From Vitis vinifera (lineage: Eukaryota; Streptophyta; Magnoliopsida; Vitales; Vitaceae), in contig NC_081821.1 in assembly GCF_030704535.1 (NCBI RefSeq), forward strand, positions 2,309,001-2,373,000: a DNA stretch of 64,000 bases, given 5' to 3'. The stretch's first letter is position 1. Each line of letters begins with the position of its first letter. The position numbers and the translations under genes are program-made. Below are positions 25,004-36,300 of the stretch, one piece after another. Below the pieces are notes generated by a model, which ran no database searches, was not told the origin of the DNA, and saw only the letters and a program-made list of their open reading frames with translations.

Positions 25004-26029
25004 CTGCCAAAATGAATTAAAATAACATTCTGATTCACATAACTAAATAGTATCCTAAAATTCACTTACATCATAAAAGAATCCTAAAACAATTAGAGGG
25101 CAATCTCTTGAAAAGACTTAGGCCATACTTAATTGCCTAAAATTTGGAATTAAGATTCAGGTTGAAAATTCCATATCAAATTCCAGTCTTAGGTTTAGTT
25201 GCTTTACATATCTATGGATTTGAAATTATTTAAATTCTAGCTAAGAACCTGAGATTCAGAAACCAAGAATCATCCAAGGGAAAATGTTCAAATGATTGAT
25301 TCCCTTGAGTTCAACTTCTTCTCCAATGTGCTGCAACCCTCATGATCAACATTTTTCCATATGCTATAAGCATCACACATTTTACTCTCCTGATATTCAT
25401 AGACAAGTTTCTCTGGTTTCAACTAGCCTATTGATTAGCTCTCTTTCAATCCATGCTGCAATTATTTTCTTTTCATAGAGATCATACTGATGAGCTTTTG
25501 TTAGTGAATTGCCTAAGGTTGCTCCTTAGTAGTGCAGAAATGGATTTGATTTGGAATTCCAATTCTGTTAAATTTGAAAACCAGTATTATAAGGAATTTA
25601 AATTTAATTCCAAATTGATTAGTACACAAAGCAACCAACCCCTGACTCAAATTTAAGACCAGCAGGACCATGTCATGGCCTCAATCTCATGCAGAGAGCC
25701 TAAGGCCACTAGTTTGAACATTAAAGCAAATGTCTCCTAGTGTAGAGCCAAGGCACAAAGCCAAGCCAACACTTATCTAAGGCAAGAAGGCCTCCTAGAG
25801 CCTACAAACAAAGCAAAACACAAGACGTACACCTGAAAAAAGACCAGACCAATCTAATGTACGTAAGGAATTTTAAATAATTTAATGAGCAATTAATGAA
25901 TAACCTCACTGATTTGGAGATTGAGGACCTTGAAAGATTTATGTCCTCTCTCAATCACATGCATTTGTCTTCAACTATCCCAGATGCAACAGCCTGGTCA
26001 TTATCCTCCTTAGGTTTGTTCTCAATATA

Positions 26030-26795
26030 ATCCTTGGTTGTGGTCTTGTCTCATCTATCAAATACAAGTCCCTTTTCTTTGACCAAAGTTGTATGGAAGT
26101 CTAAACCCATCTAAGGTTAAGGCCTTTGTTTGGCTAATGGCACATAAGAAGGCAAATACCAATAATATGTTACAATTGAGAAGACCTTACAAATCCTCTA
26201 GCCCTAGCTGGTGCATTCTATGCATGGGGAGGGGAGAAACAATTTATCATCTTTTTTTACATTTTCAGACAATTTTGGGGTTATGGCACAATCTATTCAA
26301 ACAAGCTACAAAGAATAGGGTTCCACCTAGGAGCATATATGACATGATGACACAATGACCATTTCATATAGGGTTTTAGGGAGTACCGTTAGAAGCAAGA
26401 TCCTTTGCCAAATCGCTTGTATCGCATTGATGTGGATTGCATAGGGGGACATGATAGAGACACTATGGAATCTAATGCACTTTTATTCCTCTTTCTAAGC
26501 CTCTTGTATAGCTGCTTTAAAAGGCATTCCTCTCAATGTTGTTCAGCTTGATTGGTCCTCAATGTACAAAACAAAAGGATTTGAAAAGCAATGAAAGGAG
26601 TTTTGATTGGGTTTAAGAAGATACTATTGTACTTTCTTTTGGACTGATCCGTATGGTTAGGTCTCCTTGTATAATGGAAGAGTTTAGCATTATTTTTTAT
26701 CAACTTTTTGTAACTATGGGGAGGACTCCTTATCCTTCTCATGTACTTTTTATCCATATTTAATACATTTCTATTTATGATAAAAAAAAAATTAA
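26030..26795 (+). mobile_element. Truncated LINE 3' end, zf-RVT remnant
   Basis: The frame 26089-26358 reads SKVKAFVWLMAHKKANTNNM, then SWCILCMGRGETIYHLFLHF, the zinc-binding C-terminal domain of plant LINE reverse transcriptases. Later frames give WKSLALFFINFL and a terminal block ending just before an A run at about 26780-26790. Stops interrupt the rest. The 5' end is approximate and no target duplication could be identified. It lies in the 5' UTR intron of the elongin-B-like gene. Confidence 0.75.
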
Positions 26796-27114
26796 TATTG
26801 CAAATTTGGACATGCAGTAATGCTTTTTTAGTCAATTTTCCACAAAACTGGCAATCTAAATAGGAATTTTTCCACCCCAAATCCTTTCTAGAATTTGAAC
26901 CCTCAAACTCTATTTAAGCAATAATTATCAAATGTATCAAAGATCAATATTCATGCAATTATCCACAAAGGGGAAAAGACTTGAAATAGCTAATACAACA
27001 TAATTTACATAACAAAGAAATAATTTTTTGGTTGGAAGTTTGCAATTATCATTATTATTGTATTATCATTTGTAGCATACAATGAGCATAAAGATATGCT
27101 TTGCCTTCAGAGAT

Positions 27115-28165
27115 TGCATGACCAACCATGATTAATAAAAACTTCCTTACACAATAGTTCATTTTATATAATAATATCCTAGAATTGTTACATCAATTTA
27201 GAGAATCAACTCAAGATCTCGAGAAACTACCTTCCAAATTAGCAGGTCAAAGATATGACTCAGACGGACACCTCCAACGATTTTAGATGATTCTTGCCCT
27301 TACTTAAAGATGTATCCATCACAAAAGTTCCTAATCCTAGATTTTAAATAAATCTAGCAAGATTAATGATAGAGTCACCTAAGCAAGTCCAAATTCATTG
27401 AAACTTGAAAGTTTTAATGGTGAAATCCCACTAAACTGGTTATCCTTTGCCAAACAAATTCTTCTTCTTTTTTCTTTTTCCTTTTTTGCTATCATTCAAG
27501 AGGGCAAACTAGCCTCTTCAAAGCAAAATCCCATTGAACTTTGTAACACCTTCCTCCTACTAATAGTGTTATTTCATGGTTTGGAATTATTTCTCATTCT
27601 ATCATCAACCCAAAGACCACCATGACCATATGGTCAGTCTTAAAACCAATTCCAACTCCGACATACCCCTAGTATAACAAATATCAACCATAGAAATGCA
27701 AGCACTAAGCGATAAAGAGCTATGCTTCAATCATGATGCAGTCCTTAACCCTCGCCCACCTAGCGCTACTAGGTGGTGATTGCTAGAATTCCAATGCCAC
27801 TTGGCAAGTAGGCAACGACATTCACAGCCACTTCCTTGATTCCTAGGTTCATCGACAAGCCGTTTGTGAAGTAGAGAATCTTGGATATTAGAATCATCGC
27901 CATATAATTCTAGGACACACTGTTCACACAACCAACCATGATTGAGGAAATCTCTTCCTTACGTAGCTGGCATATATCATAATCTTTAGTTTTATGTAAT
28001 TACATTCACTATTGCGAGATTGGATCAGAAAATAAACGCAAGAACTTGTGAATCTACCTTCCACATAAGAAGATGAAACCTATGAATTAGAAGGAACAAA
28101 TCCAATGTTTTAGATGACATTTTACTTTACTTAAAGATACATCCAACCCCATCAGAGGGCAACAT
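27115..28165. repeat. Old direct duplication within the 5' UTR intron
   Basis: Segments near 27119-27330 and 27930-28160 share ACCAACCATGATT, TTCCTTAC, CTACCTTCCA, TTTTAGATGA and TACTTAAAGATNCATCCA in the same order and spacing. The offset is about 810 bases and both copies are well diverged. Nothing coding is seen in either. Confidence 0.5.
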
Positions 28166-28568
28166 AGTTTTTGAATAACTATTGATCCTTGGCAGATGAT
28201 TCCCAATCAAAAACATCTTACTTCTCTCGTCCCAACATTTTTTTTTCCTAATTTTCTGCATAAAGAACATTCAGTAGTTTAATGAAGAATTTCATTAAAT
28301 AATTCCAGAAGAAAAATAAATAAACATACCATAATCAAAAAAACGCCATAACCTAAAAGACCCCCAAAAAAATCAGGAAAAAAAGCTCAGAAACATAATT
28401 TAGCATCAAACAAAGAACTCCAAAAACCGTATCCCATGAAAAAATCCAGAGTTTGTAAATTCAAAAAAAAAAACCGAAATGTATTAATCTCAGAGTTTGT
28501 AAGCAATTACACAAAAATTAAAATAAAATGGAGAAAGAGAAGCTGGAAGAAGTGTTGGGAGAGACTAC

Positions 28569-28775
28569 CTGGTGGAAGAGATGGAGTTGTCGCTTTCTGG
28601 GAGAAACAGAAAGACGAGAGAACCGGTGTCGTTTTAGGACAAGAGAATTGGGGGTTCTCACTTCTCACCTTTTAGCCAAATTTCAGGCTCAGTCGAAATT
28701 TAAGGGTGGTTTGTCGGTGGGCTCTAAAAAAGAGCCTGATTGGTGGGCTAACACCCCTTTGCCCAAACCAAAAAT
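28569..28775 (-). other. Probable untranslated first exon of the elongin-B-like gene
   Basis: On the minus strand a pyrimidine- and purine-mixed GC-richer segment ends CTCTTCCACCAG at 28569, followed by a good donor GTAGTC. It would splice to the acceptor at 25004. No ATG-initiated frame continues into the next exon, so it would be 5' UTR. The transcription start is not defined by sequence; the 28775 limit is a guess from the TATA-like word just upstream. Confidence 0.45.
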
Positions 28776-28822
28776 CGTTGGGCTTTTACTAATATTTTGG
28801 GCTTATAAAGCATGGCCCAGTT
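28744..28822 (-). promoter_or_regulatory. Site II-rich promoter of the elongin-B-like gene
   Basis: Several TGGGCC/TGGGCT words occur on either strand: GGGCTA near 28745, GGGCTT at about 28780 and 28798, and GGCCCA at 28814-28819. A TATA-like TTTATAAG on the minus strand lies near 28803-28811. Clusters of Site II elements (bound by TCP factors) are typical of plant housekeeping genes. Part of this promoter is also present, inverted, at 1-153. Confidence 0.5.
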
Positions 28823-28919
28823 ACAGGTTGGCCATGGCTGTCGAGACAAGCTTTTGAAAATCTGAGTCAACTCAGCCCTCCGAGCCTGAGACATTTTTAA
28901 ACCTATTAGAAAACTCGCC

Positions 28920-30394
28920 TCTTTTTTAACTTTTAATTCTTTACTTAAAGATAAGAAAAATTAGAGAAATAATAGAAAAAATATATATTAAGAGGGTGTT
29001 TGGTAAAACTTAATATTTATTAATTAATGGCTTAAGTTGACTTTAAGTTAAATTATACTTGAGTTGTTAATTTAAAATTTATTACTTAATTTTTATTTTA
29101 AGTATTAAGATTATTAGATAAAATTAACTTAAAATTAATTATAAATCATCAAATTATATAATTAAGGTATAAAAGATTGTGTAGTAATAAAAAAAAATTG
29201 TGAAAATAATTAAAACAAATAAATATAAAATAATAAAATAAAATTTAAACTTAACAATAAATTAATTATTTTTACTTATTATTTAAAATTATTTTTAACT
29301 TTAAGTTATACCATTAAATTATTTTACTAAACATATTAATTTACTTAATAACTTAAATTAAATTATTAAATCACTTTAAATTATTAAATTAGTCTACTAA
29401 ACAGTTGGTGCGAATTTATTTCCTATTTCCTCCCCCTCTTTTTTTTATAATTTTTTTTTTCTGTGCATCTTTTATTGCCATATGCAAGTCCTTTTCCTCG
29501 TATTTTTCCAAAATTCAAAATGAGTCTCGTATAAAAATCATTAGGCATGTGCCCCTTAAAAAAAAAAATTCACATTGCAAAACAAAACTCCGACTAATTT
29601 GATAACCATTTTTAAAAACAATTCTAAAAACTATTTTTTCACATTTTATAAAACAAAGATTTATTTTAAAACCCAAAATATTTCTGACATATTTTACACA
29701 TTTATAAATATATTTTAAAAATAATTTTTTTACACAATATTTTATTTTTAATCATTCTTCATGATCTTTTTTTTAAAGCAATTCTCAAAAAACATTTGAA
29801 AACAACCCAAAAATATTTTTTGAAAACATAAAAATATTTTTGCCATTTTTTATTTTTTGAAGAAAAGAAAACTGTTTTCAAAATTCCTTACCAGACAAGG
29901 TCTTAACATAGAGATATTTCCACATTTACAAACAAACAGTGCTAGAGATTACGGTTATTTGGGAGAGTTACAGAACCAACTTTCCATGGAAGCTTGCAAT
30001 TGGAATCATCAGACTCAACTGTATCCCCACTCCACAACCCAAACTCTTGGATTCCTTCGTTACAAGCATCCAAGCTAATAGAATTGGATTTTCTTCATGT
30101 CTGCTGCAAATTCATCCTTCAGATTTGAAGGCAATGTTCAGTATTTGTCCACTGATTATATGAGAAATCACATCTGCAGAATCATAACAATAAGATCAGT
30201 GGAAAAGATGTCTACATTTCTGGATTCTTAGTGGGAAAATAGTGTAATGTGTATGTTAAACTTACAGGTCCCCGGGATGAATTGCAAGTTCAAATCGATG
30301 CCCAGACGGGAATTTTTCTTGGTTCTTTGAATTGATCATGCTTGTTTTTAACTTCATGCAGCCATTTTTTCAGGAGTAACAGCCATAAGGTCTC
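28920..30394. other. Intergenic; possible MITE at about 28990-29405
   Basis: 28990-29405 is AT-rich, with ends GGGTGTTTGGTAAAACTTAA and, from the right, CCAACTGTTTAGTAGAC. These look like loose inverted repeats of a hAT- or Harbinger-type MITE without a clear duplication. 29590-29900 is a homopolymer-rich decayed repeat ending CCTTACCAGACAAGG. 29900-30394 probably includes the 3' UTR of the downstream oxidoreductase. No gene is seen. Confidence 0.35.
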
Positions 30395-33300
30395 TCAATA
30401 CTTTGCCCATCCACCATACTGAGCCTTGCCCAGAATTGACTCGATGTCACCGGAGTACAAACCTAGACTTTTTGCCACAGCAAAGCCAGCATACATGCCA
30501 TCAACTGCTGCACTGACAATTCCACCAGCATAGCCTGCTCCTTCTCCAATGGGGTAGAGTCCTCTCAGTGATGTGCTTTCATATGTGTCACTGTTACGAG
30601 GAATTTGGATGGGGGAGCTGGTTCTTGTCTGGAAGAAAGATGTTAAGAATAATTCATTTCTACTTCTTGAGACCACTTGTTCAAACAATATGAATTGGAT
30701 CAGATATAGGACCCAAGATCTAAAGAGATGTTAAAATCTTAAGAAGATGTTACAGAATCTCATTCATGAGAAGTCCAAAATACGTGGGAAATAAGTAAAC
30801 AGGATACCTCGACTCCATGGAGCAAGGCGTCTTTGGATATAAATCCAGGTAACTGGGAGTTCCAAAGTTCAGCAAAAAACAAGTGTAGTTATTAGAATTC
30901 CATACATTCATGACAACTTGAGAGGTAAAAAGGAACGTGAATAAGGAAAACCATAAAACTCGTCTTTAACTAGAAAAGTAAAAGGGGAGGCCACGAATAA
31001 GAAAAACCAAACGAAAGGGAATGGAATACCTCTTCATCAAACATTGAGATTGAGTGCTGCAAAGCCTTTGTTATATGTAAGGGGAACAACTCATGGAGAT
31101 TGGCTGCCTTGACTCCTAACCGATAACTTGATGGTGGTACAGATGTTACTGCAAATATAAGAGCAAGTCATACTAGATGAAATCTTAGGAGTGAAGGCAA
31201 CCAAGAAACAGAACAGAGTTTTTACCTGACAATTTGTTTTCCATAAAATCTGTGACTGTCTGAACAGGCACCACAAAATTTCCGCCTCCCATCATGGCTG
31301 CTCTTCGCTCAAATTCCCTCTAAACAATGACAGTAGAAATTATATAAGCATATTAAACAATGAATGTAGAGAAATACTGCTACAGCTTAGATGGAAATTA
31401 TGAAGGTTCCAACCAGGCCCAAACATTTTTAGACTGAAAATATAGCTATTTTAAATACCATATATGGTAGAAACAAGGACTGATTTACCATATGGTAAGT
31501 TGGTCAAACAGGAAAATTGTGGCCAACTGGAAGGGCAGATGGATTTTACGTTCAGGTATGTAGTTAATTGAGATTTGCAAAAGTGAGAGGAAGGAATCTT
31601 ACAAGAAACAGAAAGTAATAAATGCAACACACTAAGTAGAACTCAAAAGCAACCTGAAATTCAACCCCTGCAAGGGGTCCATCACAATTCAATGCCCCGA
31701 AATCCTTTGATGAGACAGTGGCGACAAGTGCTGCATTTGCCCACCTGGAGGCACGCCGAGAAAATGACATGCCATTGATACAAATTTCTGATGGATTCGT
31801 ACTAGTGAGAACAACCTGCAAGCACCTTATAAAGTAACTCCATCTGGTAGAATATAGTATGAACACAAACTCAGTAGTAATCATGGGATTTTGACTCTCA
31901 TCACTCCAATCTTCTGGAGCCTAATCAATCCAACCATATCATTTAACAAGGCATCTCCAGTATAAATTTTAGTTCTGAAGAATCAGAACTGCATCAAATT
32001 GGATACACCTTACCACTTGATTGACAATATTCCATAAAAAAATTTCAAGAACAGACCATTAAGATAGTCTCATCAATCCTTTTGGGCTAAAACACACTTC
32101 TTCCAGTGCATCAAGAAGCAAGAAAGTCACAGGTACAAGGATGATTTGAATTACTGTTATATCACAGCCTGCAAAACACAATTTTTGCAGTAGGACTATG
32201 AAAAGAAAAAATATACCTGTCCGCCAGGACACATGCAGAAGGAATAACAACTACGACTTGTTGCCCCTGAATCAAAGGATGTGTCTCCATCTTCTCCCTG
32301 GAGATACTTGACAACCTTGTAATCTGCAACAGGAACTTTTCCACGTCCCTTGTGAACCTCAGCAGCCAAGCTTGAATACTACATGTTCATATAAACAAAT
32401 ATGTTTATATTTTGATTGCCAAAATGTGAAATTGCAATAAATAAATAAATAAATAAATAAATAAAAAGGAATGTAAACAGAAAATTTCAAATAAATCCAC
32501 CAAATATCACTCAAAATTGACCAAATCACAAAAGATGATGCAATGAGCATAGGAAATCAACGACTTACACAGCCTAGTCGACCTTCAATCAAGTAAGGAA
32601 ATTCCAAGGAGCAAAAGAACCTCACCAAGTGACTATAAAGAATTCTAGCTTAAACTTTGGCTTCATACAGCTATTCAACTCCAAAATTCCTGCAAGCTAT
32701 GGTGTTTGTTGAGGTGTTGAACCCACTGTCTTGAAATTTTGGAGGGTGCAGTTAGGTTGTAGAGTATTGCCATATCTTGAGGACACAAGATCCATGCTTC
32801 TAGAATTTGACTAAATAGGGCAGTAGACCCACATGAATTGTGAAGCCTCAAACTTCAAATCAACCTGGTAGCCTAAAAATATTGGAATACCATACACTTG
32901 GGAATCAAATCTAAACTTAGTCTATATGATGAATTTTTCATGTCATATCGCATGATTTGCATCAAGTTATTTGCAGATATTTTTATGAACAAAACATACC
33001 ATATTCATTTTTTATGCTTCCTTATTTTCTTGTCAAGGTCTACGTGGCACAGGTTAGGCTCTGGAACTTTTTAACTCATCAAGAAGTTCCCTTCAATTTT
33101 GGATTTCAGTATGAGTTTTCGAAACATTGCAAAAGATGCTCCAGGAAACATAAAGTATCTCAGTAACAAGGTTCACTCAATACTAAATCACCTTACATCT
33201 TATAAATCAAATTTGAACTATTAGCCACCACATACCATATATTTTCACTAAGCAAAAGAATATCATTATTTTATTTCTAGAAACTTTTTCTATTAAATTT

Positions 33301-36300
33301 CAAGACTGATTTTTTCTTCTTCTTCCCATATGTTGCAAATAGTCCATACATAAGAAAAATTTGAAAGTTACGGAGAACTAGAATTTGCTCCATGCTTGTT
33401 CATGTTTCTATTATGATCAAAGTAATGATTGGATGATACTATATATTGCTAAAAGTTAAGCCAAGGATGACACATATTGAATCATTTTAACTTTTCCAAG
33501 TTTTCAGCCATATTTATTGAGATAATTTTGAGCAAGCAACTCCATATTTTTTAAGCTACCTAGCAAATAAGGAGAGTAGATCAACTTGACTTTGACTGTC
33601 TCTCAGCCATATCTACGGAGATATAATTGAATGAACATTGAGGTATTGTCTAGACCACCCAGAAAATTTAAGGAGTGAGAAACATGCCTTCTACTGGTTT
33701 TCAGTGATATCTGTAGAGATAGAATTGAGTGAGTATATCTGCATGGCCCAAAAATGTAGGGAGTGAATCTTGACTTATAACTGCAACCATATCTACAGAG
33801 ATACAATTGAATGAGCATCACAGTATTATCTAAGCCACCCAGAAAATGTAGGGACTGAAGAAGACGAGTTCAATCAGATTCCAGCCATATCCACTTGTTA
33901 TTCAAAATTTCCACACGTTCATTGTTCCACCCAAATATACCACCTTGTCAGACATGTTCCGGGGCCCAATATTGAGAAACTTGGAAACTCCCATGTCATT
34001 CACACCTATCCAGTAGTAGCACTTGTTGTGAGTGGAGATGCCACTAACATGCAAGGCTTTTGAAACTAACATGCTTGGCTAGGTTTTCCAAGCATCTGTT
34101 TAGGTTATCTTTGCATTAGATGAATGTAGGAAGTGATGTGTTCATTCAAAACGACATTTGATGTTAACTGGTTTGGATGAATTAGGTGTGCGAGACATTA
34201 CTAATTGGAAGATAGGTGACAAACTCAGGATAGGATTCGGGAAAAAACAGGGTCCAAAGTGGAGTGACTTTTAAGGCTTTTTTTTTTTTTCTATTTTTGC
34301 CACAATACTACAAAGTTTACCAGTGCTGGTTATCCCTTGGGTGGGTTCCGGCAATCCCACCCTACAGGCAAATACTACCTTGGTAAGGGGCATTGTTACC
34401 ATTTTCTCCAGTTCTTTCCTTCTTTCTCTTCATCTAACAAGCTTATGACAGGGCTTTCTTAATAGGCAAATTTATAATATATCCACATTCATACATACAT
34501 GCATGCATACAACCATAGAGCATGTGTCGGTGTGTGTATAAAGCACCTAGCTTCATACCATTCAAACTAATATCATACCAGAGTGAGGAGAACAAGGGGA
34601 TAAGCAAAAAAATTCAGCTCCAGTGACCATGCCATCCACAGAGACCTAATTTCAGAAAGGATAAAAATAAAAAATAATAAAGCTATTTTACCCATGGAAT
34701 CACCCACCTCTGATATACTAGCTTGCCAAATTTCAGCCTCATTGAGATTTGTTTGATATGGTTTTAATCCCCTCCTTTGTATTTCCCAAAAAAAATGTGT
34801 TTGATTTGATTTTTCTCTCAAATAATGCTCAGATCAGGGCCTACTTTTCTCTATATTACATCATTTCAAAGCTTCATATCCCTTCCGATTGAGAGAGTGC
34901 CATAGGATTTTTATTTTTAAAGACCTGCAATATAGCATGTATTGCATTCTGAAAAATTTTGGAGTCAGAAGCATGATAGAGGCATCCATCATGTGTCTCA
35001 AACCTTTTGATGGGAGATAATTCTGCAATTTTTCCTTTTATTCTAGGTGTTACAGGCTGCAAGAGGGCCGTGGATATATAATCAGTGGCTGCATCATATT
35101 GTAGATCTTTCTAGAGTTGCCAGTTGTTAATTGGTAAAGGGTAAAGATTGTGGAGCAGAATATTGCCAATGAAAAATAACTTCACATCCAAATTCAAATG
35201 CACAGTAAATCTTTTATAAAATCAGCAAATGATCAAATTCTTCAATAAAAGAAACTTATTACACAACCAACCTGTATGCTGTTTATTAGTTCCTGAGGAT
35301 GCTCAATCCGCAAGCCAACCTGTTTGCCCATGTAATTGTTAAAAACTTTGCAAGCACAAGCATAAGCATAATGTCTAAGTCCACAGAACAACCAATAGTC
35401 ATCACTAGATTCTATTCAATTATACAGAAAACAGATGTCAAACAAAAGAACATAATAGTGGATCAAATATTCATAATATAACTTTCTAATATAGAAATTG
35501 AAGGAATTGCACAACTATTCATAACCAACATTGTATATGCCTACCAAACAAACACGTATGTGCAAGTGTGTGCATCACTACCAAACATCGAACACCTTAG
35601 TAACACTAACCCACCCAAATCACCAGTCACCACCAACACCAACTCTTCCAAAGCTGCCAATACTACTGTCAGGTGCACAACATGCCAGGTAGAACTTGCA
35701 GTTTTACATAAAAAAATAAAAAATTAAATTAAAAATAAAAAGCTAGCTTTCTATAATATATCTACAGGAATGAAGAAAGAATCTGAAGTGCCACTGGATA
35801 TTATAAAGAACTCACAGCAAAATCTTTTGGGACCAAATCCATATTATGAGACAGAAGCATCTGGTATGCATCACGTGCAGAATGCCCTACTGCTAAAACA
35901 ACTGCATCATATCTCAACTTCTGACTATTATGCTCTGATTTTTCTCTTGAATCAGAAACTTCAACTCCCACAACATTAGCATCCTCTACAACCAGATCAT
36001 CAACTTTAGTCCCAAACCTGATGGTAACCTAGACATGTCAAAACAAGAAAAAAAAAATTAAAATATGCAAACATGAAAATTAGTTCCTAAATGCCATCTA
36101 TATAAGTGACTCACACCCAAGCTTTCTAGATGTTGTCGAAAGTTGCGGAGTAATGGAATCAGCCTATCTGTTCCCAAATGAGGCTTCCCATCAACCAAGA
36201 TACTTTCTGGAGCTCCAAAGTGAACTAAAGTTTTCATAACCTAAGACAATAATAAATGTAAATCAAATCATTGAATGGCTAATCAGAAAATTACATAATA

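Noticed and set aside
25190..25645. Possible MITE with GGTTTAGTTGCTTT and GGTTGGTTGCTTT inverted ends
   Set aside because: The terminal similarity is short and no flanking duplication is visible, so not listed as a feature.
27731..27931. 66-codon minus-strand frame in the 5' UTR intron
   Set aside because: No recognisable motif, and it lies in an intron with old repeats; no codon-level support.
28436..28857. Overlapping plus-strand frames of 79 and 109 codons
   Set aside because: Antisense to the probable 5' UTR exon and promoter of the elongin-B-like gene, with no motif; the minus-strand splice and promoter signals explain the composition better.
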